This document shows positions 47,021 through 55,384 of a stretch of 64,000 nt of DNA, piece after piece. Made by a program: the position numbers and the translations under genes. How positions within the stretch are numbered: position 1 is the stretch's first letter; every line of letters starts with the position of its first letter. This DNA comes from Micromonospora sp. HK10 (lineage in GTDB: Bacteria > Actinomycetota > Actinomycetes > Mycobacteriales > Micromonosporaceae), in NCBI RefSeq assembly GCF_000982955.1, contig NZ_KQ058829.1:115685-179684 (forward strand), in the 5' to 3' direction. The notes below the pieces were generated by a model that saw nothing but the letters and a program-made list of their open reading frames with translations, was not told the origin of the DNA and made no database searches.

Positions 47021-48705
47021 GGTTAACCTCGGTCTTTCGTTAGGTGTTGATCAAGGGCCGTGGGCGGGCTGTTGATCTTTTCGGGATGATCCGTCGTGAT
47101 GTGGGCATGGTGGTGGCCCGGCGCGGGGCCGGGTTCCTCCGAAGGGTTCTCGTCGGGTTGGGGTGCCGGGGTTCAGGTGACCGGTCGGGGTAGCGCGGCG
47201 AGGCGGTTGAACGCTGCGACGAGGTCGTTGGCCCAGGGCCAGTGCTCGGCGATGCGTAGCCGGGTCTGTCGGGCCGAGCGGGTGAGCCGGGCGGCGACGT
47301 GGAGTAGCCGGTAGCGCAGCTTCTTGGGTTCGGCTGCGGCGAGTTCGTCGTCCAGGAGTAGCAGTTGGGTCCAGGCGAGCAGGTCGATGCCGGTGAGGGC
47401 GACTTCCAGCCAGGTGGCGTTGATGGCGAACAGGCGGGAGGGGAATCGGCCGAAGCCGGTGTCCTTGCCGCAGCGGATGCGGTCCTCGACGCGGGCGTGA
47501 CCGCGGTGGCGGGCTTCCAGGTACTGGATGGCGCCGTGGCCGGGTGGGGTGTCGGTGGCCAGGACCTGGTGCCGCATACCTTCGATGGTGTCGAACAGGC
47601 TCAGTTGCGCGCCGGGGTGCGGCCGCTCGCGGCGCACGATGAACCGGGTTCCGGCAGGGAAGCCGTCGGCGGGGACCAGGCCGGTCAGCTCGGCCACGTA
47701 GGCGCCGTCGCGGGGTTCGCCGTCGGTGTCGAGGGCGGGCACCCACGTGCCGTGCTGCTTGGCGTGCAGGATCGCCTGCCGGATCGGTTCGGTGATGGCG
47801 ACTCCGACTGAGTACGTCGTGTCCACGCCCTGCTTGCGTAGGTCGCGGATGTGCGCGAGGAGCCCGTAGGTGCAGCCGGCCGAGTCGGTGCGGATCAGGA
47901 TCGGGGTGCCGTGCCGGTGGGCGTCCGGGATCTGGGCCAGGGCGGCGTCGAGGACGGTGATGTGGTCGGCGGTGGTGTTCGACCCGGCCCGGCCCTCCCG
48001 CAGCAGGCCGGACAGGGCCTCGCGGGTGTTGTCCAGGAAGCAGAACAACGGGTGGTAGCCGAAGGTCTTCTTCCAGGTCGGCGTCGCCGATTCCTTGTCC
48101 GAGTGGCACAGCACGATCGAGGCGTCCAGATCGAGGACCAGGCCGGGGACCGGCTGGCCAGCCGCGGTTGTCTGCGGGATCCCGCCCCGGGTCTCGGCCA
48201 ATTGGGCCCACGCCAGTTGGCGAGACCGTGCTCGAGCCTCACGCAACCGGCCCAGTGCCTCACGGTCCACGCCGGACAGCAGTCGCCACGCCGTCGGGTC
48301 CGACGCGACCGGACCGAACAAGCCCGCCTGGTCACGCAGCACGGCCAGGTCCGAGATCGCTTCACCACCGTCGGCGAGCATCACCGCCAGGTCCACCGCG
48401 ACCCGGCCTGGGTCGTGCCGGCCACGCCGCCGCCGCAGACCGGCGAGGGCGTCGCCGAACGCCTCGGTCAGCCCGGTCACCTCCGCGACGTCAGCGAGGA
48501 GACGAGCGCCGGCATGGCCGACCACGCCACGCCCGTCGGCACTCACGATGACCTTCGGGCGCGCTCCGGTAGCCTTCACTCGGTAAGTGCCTTCCGTGCG
48601 GGCGATCATGGGCCTTCGACAAGCCAGATCATCCCAGATCGGGAGGCACTTCCTCATTTCTGATCATGAACCACGGACGGCCCTACTGAACGGCTGAGGT
48701 TAACC
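47021..48705 (-). mobile_element. IS1380-type insertion sequence
   Basis: About 1.69 kb bounded by imperfect inverted repeats of 24 bp (47021-47044 and 48682-48705), with 19 of 24 positions matching. The first ten, GGTTAACCTC, are identical at both ends. It carries one transposase gene on the minus strand. No clear target duplication is seen in the flanks (GTCCG and TGCCT), so the outer ends are approximate. It lies between the Argonaute pair and the integrase, next to a stump of a related element. Confidence 0.75.
47173..48609 (-). CDS. IS1380 family transposase
   Basis: 478 residues from ATG 48609; the frame extends to 48657, but the conserved part begins near KVIVSADGRGVVG. Catalytic-core landmarks follow: LVLDLDASIVLCHSDKE with the first Asp, PILIRTDSAGCTYG with the second, and a long insertion before FAINATWLEVALTGIDLLAW, typical of the IS1380 (DDE_Tnp_1) group. 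It moves the surrounding element. The frame is open over the normal length, so it is probably functional. An older relative lies 170 bases away in opposite orientation. Confidence 0.88.
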   Translation of the reverse strand: MIARTEGTYRVKATGARPKVIVSADGRGVVGHAGARLLADVAEVTGLTEAFGDALAGLRRRRGRHDPGRVAVDLAVMLADGGEAISDLAVLRDQAGLFGPVASDPTAWRLLSGVDREALGRLREARARSRQLAWAQLAETRGGIPQTTAAGQPVPGLVLDLDASIVLCHSDKESATPTWKKTFGYHPLFCFLDNTREALSGLLREGRAGSNTTADHITVLDAALAQIPDAHRHGTPILIRTDSAGCTYGLLAHIRDLRKQGVDTTYSVGVAITEPIRQAILHAKQHGTWVPALDTDGEPRDGAYVAELTGLVPADGFPAGTRFIVRRERPHPGAQLSLFDTIEGMRHQVLATDTPPGHGAIQYLEARHRGHARVEDRIRCGKDTGFGRFPSRLFAINATWLEVALTGIDLLAWTQLLLLDDELAAAEPKKLRYRLLHVAARLTRSARQTRLRIAEHWPWANDLVAAFNRLAALPRPVT

Positions 48706-48789
48706 TGCCTTCAGGCACACAAATGCCGACCCTGATGCAAACAGAAGTCGATAAAGCCTTTGCCGACGACTTACCGAAGCACCCGGGGC

Positions 48790-49827
48790 TTACTCCTCGG
48801 CAAGGAGCGGATGCGGCTCGCCCGACAGCGCAGATAACGCCCGAGCAACGTCGTAAATATCTGCCTTGACGTACGTACTCGTCACACCGGCGTCCGAGCG
48901 ACCGGTATGGCCAGCGTACGCTCTTGCGATGGCGTATCCAAAATTCCGTTCAACCCAGGTCAACGTGGTATGCCGTAGCCAGTGTGTAGAAACCTGCTGG
49001 GCCTGGATCCAAGGCAGGCGACGGCCCAATCGCTGCCAGAGATGATCGTAGCGACGGCTCGTCAATGGAGCGCCCGACCGATATCTGAGCAGTTGCGTAC
49101 CGCCACCGATCTTCCCACGCTCTTCGTAGTGCCGGACAAGCATACGCAGCATAGAAGGGGAGACGGGCTGCCAGCGAACTGTCCCGCCCTTCTCGCTGAG
49201 ACGGATGCAGCAATTATCGAGGTCCAAGTCCGCTCGGTCCAGGCCCAGTGCTCCACCCCGCCGGCAGGCTGTTTCGATGTGAAGTCGCAGGATGAGGGAG
49301 TCTAGGTGCGGATCATTTCCCGTACGCCCTGCGAGTTCCACTATCCGCGCAAGCTGACGCTCCGCTAGAGCGTGTCGATTGCTCGGCAGCCTTCGGGGCT
49401 TTGCCACTCGTCGAGCTGGATCTTCCGCCTCGGCAATCAAGCCGTCGGCAACCGCGAATGCATAGAGGCAGCGAAGGGCAGAGACCGTGTGCTCAGCCGC
49501 TGAGCGACCGCCGCGTGAGTTGCTACGGACGACTGCACTCGCGCGGATCTGCTCTACAAGCGCCGAGATTTCGGATGGTGTTGGGTCGTTCAGTTTGCGC
49601 TCGCCCCAGCACTGCTCGATTCGCTTCCAGTAGCTTTCATAAAGTCGGCGGGAGCCTGGAGCAACGGCCACCGCCACGCGCTGGATGTAGTCACGAAAGG
49701 TAGGGATTCCCGGCGGTTCGCCGATTGCCGACGGTCCACGCAACCCTTCATTGGGAATCCGCGCAAGAATCGACCGCAGGGCGGCTACCTCTTGGTTGGT
49801 TAATCCGTTCGGCAACGGCCCGGTCAT
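48790..49827 (-). CDS. Tyrosine recombinase / integrase
   Basis: 345 residues from ATG 49827, overlapping the AbrB-like gene by ATGA. A SAM-like core-binding domain (about 40-140) precedes the catalytic domain. The catalytic set is visible: Arg at 189-190 in ETACRRGGALGL, a beta-hairpin Lys (K213 in SEKGGTVRW), HWLRHT (H282, R285), GHTGRS (H307) and the nucleophile Y319 in TSTYVKAD. Such enzymes integrate and excise islands at tRNA or other sites; no tRNA or att duplication is visible here. It may have mobilised part of the surrounding island, or serve a stand-alone role with its upstream partner. Confidence 0.9.
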   Translation of the reverse strand: MTGPLPNGLTNQEVAALRSILARIPNEGLRGPSAIGEPPGIPTFRDYIQRVAVAVAPGSRRLYESYWKRIEQCWGERKLNDPTPSEISALVEQIRASAVVRSNSRGGRSAAEHTVSALRCLYAFAVADGLIAEAEDPARRVAKPRRLPSNRHALAERQLARIVELAGRTGNDPHLDSLILRLHIETACRRGGALGLDRADLDLDNCCIRLSEKGGTVRWQPVSPSMLRMLVRHYEERGKIGGGTQLLRYRSGAPLTSRRYDHLWQRLGRRLPWIQAQQVSTHWLRHTTLTWVERNFGYAIARAYAGHTGRSDAGVTSTYVKADIYDVARALSALSGEPHPLLAEE

Positions 49828-50285
49828 GTAACACCACCCGAGCCAATGTCAATGACAGCCGCGAGCGCAGATTCCACAAGATCAATGGTGCAAAGGATGA
49901 CCACTCCTTCTTCCCTCCGCGCCACCGCTAAGAGTCGTACGCCTGTGGACAGTTCGGCCGAAAGCCTGATAGGAGAGAGTACGCGGAGGTGGCCCTGTGC
50001 TGTAACCAGACACGTCCCGCCCTCGCCGCGCTGGATTATGACGAAGCCCTCCCCTACTTTGCCGTTCAGCGAATCGTCCGGGCTCCAGCCCATTGCGCGA
50101 ACCGGGGTTCGATCCGCAAGCCGCCCTCGCGCGTCCATGACGGTGAGGCAGTATTGCCAATGACTACCTTTCGCGGGCCTACGTCTTTGAGGAGCATGGA
50201 GACCGATAGCTGCCAGCAAAGATGATGGCGGGGCCGGCCGCCTCGCGTCCTCGCCACCTCCGGATGCCGCATTCGCAAGCATCAT
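49824..50285 (-). CDS. AbrB/MazE-like protein coupled to the integrase
   Basis: About 153 residues. Starts at 50291, 50285 and 50282 are all possible; GGGGAG sits best for 50285. After a Gly/Pro-rich N-terminus, the segment QYCLTVMDARGRLADRTPVR then AMGWSPDD, and later QRGEGGTCLVTAQGHLRVLS, look like two swapped-hairpin AbrB/SpoVT strand sets, one degenerate. Genes of this kind often precede tyrosine recombinase genes in actinobacteria. It ends in a four-base overlap with the integrase start, so the two are made together. A regulatory or DNA-binding accessory role is inferred. Confidence 0.55.
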   Translation of the reverse strand: MMLANAASGGGEDARRPAPPSSLLAAIGLHAPQRRRPAKGSHWQYCLTVMDARGRLADRTPVRAMGWSPDDSLNGKVGEGFVIIQRGEGGTCLVTAQGHLRVLSPIRLSAELSTGVRLLAVARREEGVVILCTIDLVESALAAVIDIGSGGVT

Positions 50286-50474
50286 CGCCATGACTCCCCG
50301 CACACATAGTTCACTGAATCTGGCTCTCGGCGACCTCAGCCGCCAAATTGCTGATTCGAGGAGGTCACATCCCCTGGGCATCCTAGGATGTTGGTGACCT
50401 GCTCAGGAATCGAGCTCTCAGGTCTCATCGCATCGATGCAGCACGCTTCCTTTGAGCGACTACTGGCGGCACGG

Positions 50475-50510
50475 GAGCTTGGGGCCCGCGCAAGCGCGGG
50501 CCCCAAGCTC
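50475..50510. terminator. Strong hairpin terminator after the secreted-protein gene
   Basis: Perfect 16-bp arms, GAGCTTGGGGCCCGCG (50475-50490) and its complement (50495-50510), with a four-base loop. It begins four bases after the TAA of the secreted-protein gene, and by symmetry could also stop transcription coming from the other side. Confidence 0.75.
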
Positions 50511-50513
50511 GGC

Positions 50514-50981
50514 TTACCAGTCGCCGACGGCAGTGAATCCGTAGTACTTGCCCAGGTCGATGCGGACCCAGACGTAGAACTTGGTGCCGTCCTTGACGTT
50601 GGTGGCGAGGTTGCGCCACTGGCCGACGGGCACGTGCGTCCAGTAGTTGCAGGTGGCGCGTCCGTAGAAGTTGATGCAGGCGTCGAACGGGCCGTAGTCC
50701 TTGCCGTTGCCGGTGTTGCGGACCTGGATGTCCTTGCATTGGCTGGTGGTGCGGTAGTAGCTGGGGTATTTGGGGTAGCTGATGATCTCCACGCCGTTGT
50801 ACTGCATGAAGGCGTCGGCGGCGCCGAACTTGGCGCTGTAGGGCGCGGCGCGGCAGCCGGCGGCCTGGGCGGGCCCACCGGAGACGCCGACGAGACCGGC
50901 GGTGACGGCTGCCAGAGTGACAACTGCCGCGGCCAGGCGCGTCAGTCGCCGGTGTGCCTTGGCGGGTGTGCGTGTGGACAC
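50514..50981 (-). CDS. Small secreted protein with four cysteines
   Basis: 155 residues from GTG 50981, with AGGGAGG four bases upstream. A classic Sec signal is present: a basic start (RTPAKAHRRLTRLAA), a hydrophobic core AAVVTLAAVTAGLVGVSGG and a cleavage site GPAQA-AG near residue 41. The mature part of about 115 residues has four Cys (likely two disulphides), many Tyr and Trp, and the strand-rich pattern of a small extracellular domain. I know no family for it. It follows the NOS gene on the same strand, but its own ribosome site and strong terminator suggest it may be independent of the cassette. Confidence 0.7.
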   Translation of the reverse strand: MSTRTPAKAHRRLTRLAAAVVTLAAVTAGLVGVSGGPAQAAGCRAAPYSAKFGAADAFMQYNGVEIISYPKYPSYYRTTSQCKDIQVRNTGNGKDYGPFDACINFYGRATCNYWTHVPVGQWRNLATNVKDGTKFYVWVRIDLGKYYGFTAVGDW

Positions 50982-51055
50982 GTGTCCTCCCTTGCTTGGT
51001 TGGGTGTGGCGGCAGCGGCCGGGGGGACGTCGGCGCGCTGACGCGGTGAGGGTTC

Positions 51056-52200
51056 ATGGCCGGTCCTGCGGTGGCCGGCGGTGAGGGCGAGGCAGTACGG
51101 GTCCGGAAGAAGAGCCGGGGTGGGCTGGCTGGTGTTGTAGTAGCGGCTCCAGGAGGGGTCCTGGGGCGTCATCGGGTAGGAGTTGAGCCAGCTCCAGTCG
51201 CCGACCACGACGCGGCCGGCGGCTTCCTCGTGCTGCACGAAGCGGGCGAAGGCCGGCTTTCGCGGTGGTGGTCGGTGATTGACACGCCCGCCGCTTCGAA
51301 GCTGTACAGCACGGCTTCGTGCAGGGTGAGCAGGGCTTTGTCGGCGCGCAGGCGGTCGCGGTCGTCGAGGCCCAGGCCGGCGATGATGGCGGGGAGTTGG
51401 TGGTAGCGGTGTTCGTCGGCGAGGTTCCGGGTGGCGATCTCGGAGGCCATGAAGGTGCCGCTAAACGGGGCGGGGAACCGCAGGCCACCGAAGTGGAGCG
51501 CCATGTTGCTGATGACGGGTACCGCTGGCCAGCGCAGTTCGAGATCAGCGATCCACGGGTAGTCGGGGTGGTGGATCGGCACCTCGAGGATGTGCGCTGG
51601 GTCGGTCGGCAGCAGGTGCAGTCCCCCGTCGTTGGTGGCGGCGATCCAGGGCAGGAGGTCGAACGGGCCTCGCCGAGTGGGTCCTGACCAGCCGAGGTCG
51701 GTGGCCAGGCTGGTCAAGGCCAGGTTGGCGGGGTCACCGATGATGCCGTCTCTGCTGGGCCAGGCCGCGTAGCGGGCCAACTGCGGGCTGATGATGCGCG
51801 CCGGTGGCGGGCCGGTGTGTGTGGCGGGTGCGAGGACGGTGATGATGGAGCGGATCCGTCCGCCGTTGGTGGCCTCGTCGAGGTGAGCGGCGAGTTCTCG
51901 GCCCACATCCTGCAGGGTGGTGATGTGGCGGCGGTCGCGAACGATGAGGCTGGGCCAGCGCAGTCTGCCGATGCAGCGGCCGGAGTTGCGCCAGGCCACC
52001 CGCGCCGCGTAGGTCAGCTCGTCGTAGGTCGGCCGCCACGTCCCGTTCGCGCGGATTTCGGCGCGCACTTCTCGCCAGCGGCGCGCGAGGCCGGGCATCC
52101 CTAACTCGTTGTGCCGTTGGCGGAGGAAGGCGTGGGCTTGGGTTGGCAGCTGATCGTGGGGCATGTCCGCTCGTCGGCGCACGGTCGATGGGGCAGTCAT
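51056..52200 (-). pseudogene. nos: Nitric oxide synthase oxygenase, frameshifted near its 3' end
   Basis: The intact frame (52200 down to about 51260) gives some 312 residues of bacterial NOS oxygenase: heme-ligand Cys76 in WRNSGRCIGRL, substrate-binding Glu in FMASEIATRN, and the heme-pocket block VPVISNMALHFGGLRF. After DHHRES the frame goes wrong, while the next frame resumes with FARFVQHEEAAGRVVVGDWS and WLNSYPMTPQDPSWSRYYN, the expected C-terminus with its dimer and pterin contacts. One missing base near 51256 explains it. The end shown is approximate. NOS makes NO from arginine. It starts three bases after the TDO-like gene, so it belongs to that cassette. Real mutation or sequencing error is unresolved. 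Confidence 0.85.
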
Positions 52201-52203
52201 CGG

Positions 52204-53433
52204 TCACCGCTCCTCAGGATCGTGGGCGTCGCGGTTGCGGAAGACGTGTTGGTCGCGGCCGTGGAGGAGGTAGGGGGTTCCGGGTGTGGCGCCGGTGCCT
52301 GGTCGTTCGGTGCCGAGCATTCGCACGGCGAGGCGGTAGTGGGTGCGCCGCCATTGGTGCACGGCGGCGGCGAACTGCCGCATTCCGTCGGCCAGAATGG
52401 GCGTTTGCGCGAGAGCTCGATGGTCGGCGCGGATGGCGTCCAGGGCGTCGTCGAGACTGCGCTGTCCGTTGCTGACGCGGGCGTACACGTCGGGCACGGA
52501 CAGGTACGCCACTGAGTGCAGACGCTGTGGGTCGGGTGTGCGGCACAGCGATTCGACCAGCTTGTAGGCGCGGGACTGGATGGCGCTTGCCCCGTCGGTG
52601 TAGACGCGGAAGGCGTGGAACGCCTCCGGTTGCATGGTGGCCAGCAGCGACCACAGCGGTGCGGTCTCGCGCAGGAGCGAGGCCGCGAAGGACAGGCGCG
52701 TGCCGGCCGCGGGCAAACGTTCTTCGTCCACGGCGGTGATGGCCGCGGTGAGGTCCACGGCGAGCAGTGCGAGGGTGGACTCAAAGGCTTGCAGGACCCG
52801 GATAAACAGGTACTCGTCGTGGACGCGCTCGACCGGCAGCATCGTGGTCCGCAGGATCAGCCGGTCAGCTGCGGTGCGATCGATTGCGGTCAGCGCAATC
52901 AGGCGGCGGGCCAGCGCCATCGGATCGTCGGCGGCAGGGAGGGCGAAGCTGAGCCGGCGCAGTGCGGGAGCAGCGGCGCGCACCGCGTGTCGCACCCGCT
53001 TCCTCACCACGAGCGCGTCGGGACGCATCTGGGGCAGCGGCGCCCCGGTGCTGTCGAGGGCGCGAAGCTCGAAGGAGATGAGGTCGGTCAGGAGCAAGGT
53101 GTGGAGGTGGTCGCGGCGGGCGAGCAGCTGGTCTGCCGGTTCGGCGTTGCTGTCGGGGTCGGGTATGGGTAGGAGGGGCAGGGCGAGGTAGGTGCGGTAG
53201 TCGTACCTGCCGTCGACCTTGTCAAGGGCGACGGCCAGGAAGTCGGCCAGGTATGCGCGCGACCCGGACACCTCGGGCAGACGCTCACGCGCCGAGCGCA
53301 GCAGCGTCGTCCACGCCTCAGGGATGAAGTGCTTGCCGTAGTAGAGGTAGGCGTCGACGACAGCGTCGTAGGGAAAGCGGTGCGTGGTGGGCCGCCGGTG
53401 GGCCAGCCAGCGGTGCAGCAGCTCGGGATTCAT
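52204..53433 (-). CDS. TDO-superfamily heme protein, second copy, altered active site
   Basis: 409 residues from ATG 53433, overlapping the PLP gene by ATGA. The C-terminal half follows the tryptophan 2,3-dioxygenase fold: VHDEYLFIRVLQAFE (205-217), FHAFRVYTDGASAIQSRAY near 272-290, then WRRTHYRLAVRMLG, with H365 as the likely heme ligand, and PGTGATPG, the substrate loop. In true TDOs the first block reads with a distal His before the Gln; here it is Leu214. The N-terminal 200 residues are an extra helical part. It is closer in design to PrnB-like members, which use the fold for other indole chemistry, so it may not be a dioxygenase. Confidence 0.75.
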   Translation of the reverse strand: MNPELLHRWLAHRRPTTHRFPYDAVVDAYLYYGKHFIPEAWTTLLRSARERLPEVSGSRAYLADFLAVALDKVDGRYDYRTYLALPLLPIPDPDSNAEPADQLLARRDHLHTLLLTDLISFELRALDSTGAPLPQMRPDALVVRKRVRHAVRAAAPALRRLSFALPAADDPMALARRLIALTAIDRTAADRLILRTTMLPVERVHDEYLFIRVLQAFESTLALLAVDLTAAITAVDEERLPAAGTRLSFAASLLRETAPLWSLLATMQPEAFHAFRVYTDGASAIQSRAYKLVESLCRTPDPQRLHSVAYLSVPDVYARVSNGQRSLDDALDAIRADHRALAQTPILADGMRQFAAAVHQWRRTHYRLAVRMLGTERPGTGATPGTPYLLHGRDQHVFRNRDAHDPEER

Positions 53434-54587
53434 CGGGCCGCTCCGGGGCGGGTGCGGCTGCGGCACCGGTACGCGGCGATCGCCTCGCATACGGCGTCGA
53501 TGTCCTCGTTCGTGGTGTAGGCGTGCATGGCCAGACGCAGGACACCGCTACGGGGCGCGGCGATGACGCCGTGGTGCCCGAGCCAGGCGGCCATCGCCTC
53601 CGCGTGTGGCTCGACGAGCGCCAGGTGGGCGCCTTGCGCGTCGACGTTGGTGGCCAGGCGCACGAGTTCGCCCTGGGCGGCCAGCCGCTGTGCGGTCATG
53701 GCGATCAGCCGCTGGGTGTGGTGGCGTACCTGCCGCAGGTCGAGGTCACCGATCAGGGACAGGCCGGCGACGGCGGCGTAGACGGCGGCTGCGGCGGGGG
53801 TGCCGGTCTCGTAGCGCCGGGCGTGCGGGGGCGAGTCCAGGACGGTGGTGCGGAAGGCGTGGGGGTCGGTGCGGCCGAGCCAGCCGGTGAGCGCCGGCGG
53901 CGGACCGCCCGGATGCCGGACGTAAAGGAACGCCAGGCCGGGCAGTCCGAGCAGATATTTGCCGGTGCCGGTGACGAGGTAGTCGCAGCGCAGGGCGTCG
54001 ACGTCGAGGGGGATGACGCCGGCGGCCTGGTAGGCGTCGACGAATACGGCAGCACCGGTGTCGTGCGCGGCATCGGCGATGCGTGCGACGTCGAGGCGGG
54101 TGGCGTCGCGGTAGGTGACGGCGGGAACCGACACCAGCGCGGTACGGGGTGTGATCGCCGATAGGTAGTCGCTGGTGTGGACCGCCCCGTCCGGTGTGCC
54201 ACACCAGCGCACCCGCGCTCCGGGTTGGGCCATCCAGGTGTGTGCGATGCCCGGGAATTCGGCGGCGGTGGTGAGGATTTCCCGGCGTCGTCGCCACCGG
54301 CGGCCGGCTGCCGCCTGGTGTGCGGCGATGCTGGCGTTGGGCAGGATCGCGACCTGGTCGGCGTCGGCGCCGATGAGTCGTGCGAACAGCTGGCGGGCGT
54401 GGGCGACCTGCTCTTCGCATGCTTGCCAGAAGCCGGGCCGAGAGAGGTCGTTGAGCATCCGGGCGACGGCCTGTTCCAGGTCGAGGGTGCGGGGGGCGAT
54501 GCTGCACGCGGCCAGGTGGGCGCTGCCGGATGGCGTGGCCAACCGCTGCCGGAGCAGCGCGGGTCGGGCCAGTGCCGCCGCGGTCAC
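53430..54587 (-). CDS. Class V PLP enzyme (kynureninase / cysteine-desulfurase-like)
   Basis: 385 residues from GTG 54587, overlapping the TDO stop (GTGA). The aminotransferase class V fold has the PLP-phosphate region ILPNASIAAHQAAA (81-94), the N1-binding Asp in VFVDAYQAAG (D184) with Q187 in place of the common His, and the Schiff-base lysine K210 in TGTGKYLLG. Kynureninase cleaves kynurenine to anthranilate and alanine; other members remove sulphur or epimerise amino acids. Because the gene follows a TDO, kynurenine or a derivative is the best-guess substrate. No formamidase gene is present to turn formylkynurenine into kynurenine. Confidence 0.8.
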   Translation of the reverse strand: MTAAALARPALLRQRLATPSGSAHLAACSIAPRTLDLEQAVARMLNDLSRPGFWQACEEQVAHARQLFARLIGADADQVAILPNASIAAHQAAAGRRWRRRREILTTAAEFPGIAHTWMAQPGARVRWCGTPDGAVHTSDYLSAITPRTALVSVPAVTYRDATRLDVARIADAAHDTGAAVFVDAYQAAGVIPLDVDALRCDYLVTGTGKYLLGLPGLAFLYVRHPGGPPPALTGWLGRTDPHAFRTTVLDSPPHARRYETGTPAAAAVYAAVAGLSLIGDLDLRQVRHHTQRLIAMTAQRLAAQGELVRLATNVDAQGAHLALVEPHAEAMAAWLGHHGVIAAPRSGVLRLAMHAYTTNEDIDAVCEAIAAYRCRSRTRPGAAR

Positions 54588-55306
54588 GGCTGTACCTGCC
54601 GGGGACAGGCCACGCGCGAGGCCGCTTCGGTGATTTCGCTGCGGGCTTCCCACAGCGTCGGGAACCGGCGGTGGGCGATGAGCTTGGTGAGGCTGTCAAC
54701 CGGGGTGCGGCGCGTGCCGAGCACGCCCTGACCGATGACGCGGGTGGCGACGTTGTAGTGCTCGGTGCGCCACAGCGCGATCCTTTCGTCTAGCTCCACC
54801 AGCGCCTCGGCGAGCCGGTACAGCGGGTCCGACGGCTGTCCCCGATACAAGTCGACGGGGGTGAGGCGCAGGAAGGAAAGCAGCCGGGCGAACGCGATGT
54901 CCAGCTCCGTGGTCGCTTCGCGGAGAAGCCGCCACCCGGGGCTTTCAAACCCTGACCCGTTGCCGAGCGCGGTCCGGATGACGGCGAACTGCGCCGGTTG
55001 CAGTGACCGCAGGATGCGCAGGTGCTCGGTGATCAGCCGAAGCGCTTCCGCGGCCCGACCGAGGAGGAGTTCCGCCGCGGACGGTTGATCTGCGGTCATG
55101 TGCGCGAGGGCCCGGGCGAGATGCGAGCGGGTGAGCTTGAGCCACAGCTCGCTGCTCTGGTGCACGACCTGGAACAACAGTTCGTCAGGGTGTACCCACT
55201 CCCCCGGTCCCTTCTGCAAGGACAGCAGGTCGTCGATGCGCATGTAGCGGGCGTAGTCGGTGTCGCCCGCTCCCGGTAAAACAGCGGGTAGAGGTGTCGT
55301 TGGCAC
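54584..55306 (-). CDS. kynA: Tryptophan 2,3-dioxygenase
   Basis: 240 residues from GTG 55306, with GGAG seven bases upstream. TDO hallmarks are complete: DYARYMRIDDLLSLQKG at the N-terminus, DELLFQVVHQSSELWLKL with the distal catalytic His (VVHQ), the ALGNGSGFESPG loop, and WRTEHYNVATRVIG with the proximal heme His, followed by GTRRTP. It opens the indole ring of tryptophan with O2 to give N-formylkynurenine. It is slightly shorter than the usual 260-290 residues. It is the first gene of a coupled four-gene set (TDO, PLP enzyme, TDO-like, NOS), which points to a specialised product rather than plain tryptophan breakdown. Confidence 0.9.
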   Translation of the reverse strand: MPTTPLPAVLPGAGDTDYARYMRIDDLLSLQKGPGEWVHPDELLFQVVHQSSELWLKLTRSHLARALAHMTADQPSAAELLLGRAAEALRLITEHLRILRSLQPAQFAVIRTALGNGSGFESPGWRLLREATTELDIAFARLLSFLRLTPVDLYRGQPSDPLYRLAEALVELDERIALWRTEHYNVATRVIGQGVLGTRRTPVDSLTKLIAHRRFPTLWEARSEITEAASRVACPRQVQP

Positions 55307-55384
55307 AGGAAATCTCCAAGGACGGTCGGACCGATGCGCAGGCGAGGCGATATCGGGATCGGGGGTTACGTCGCGGCAGCCTGA

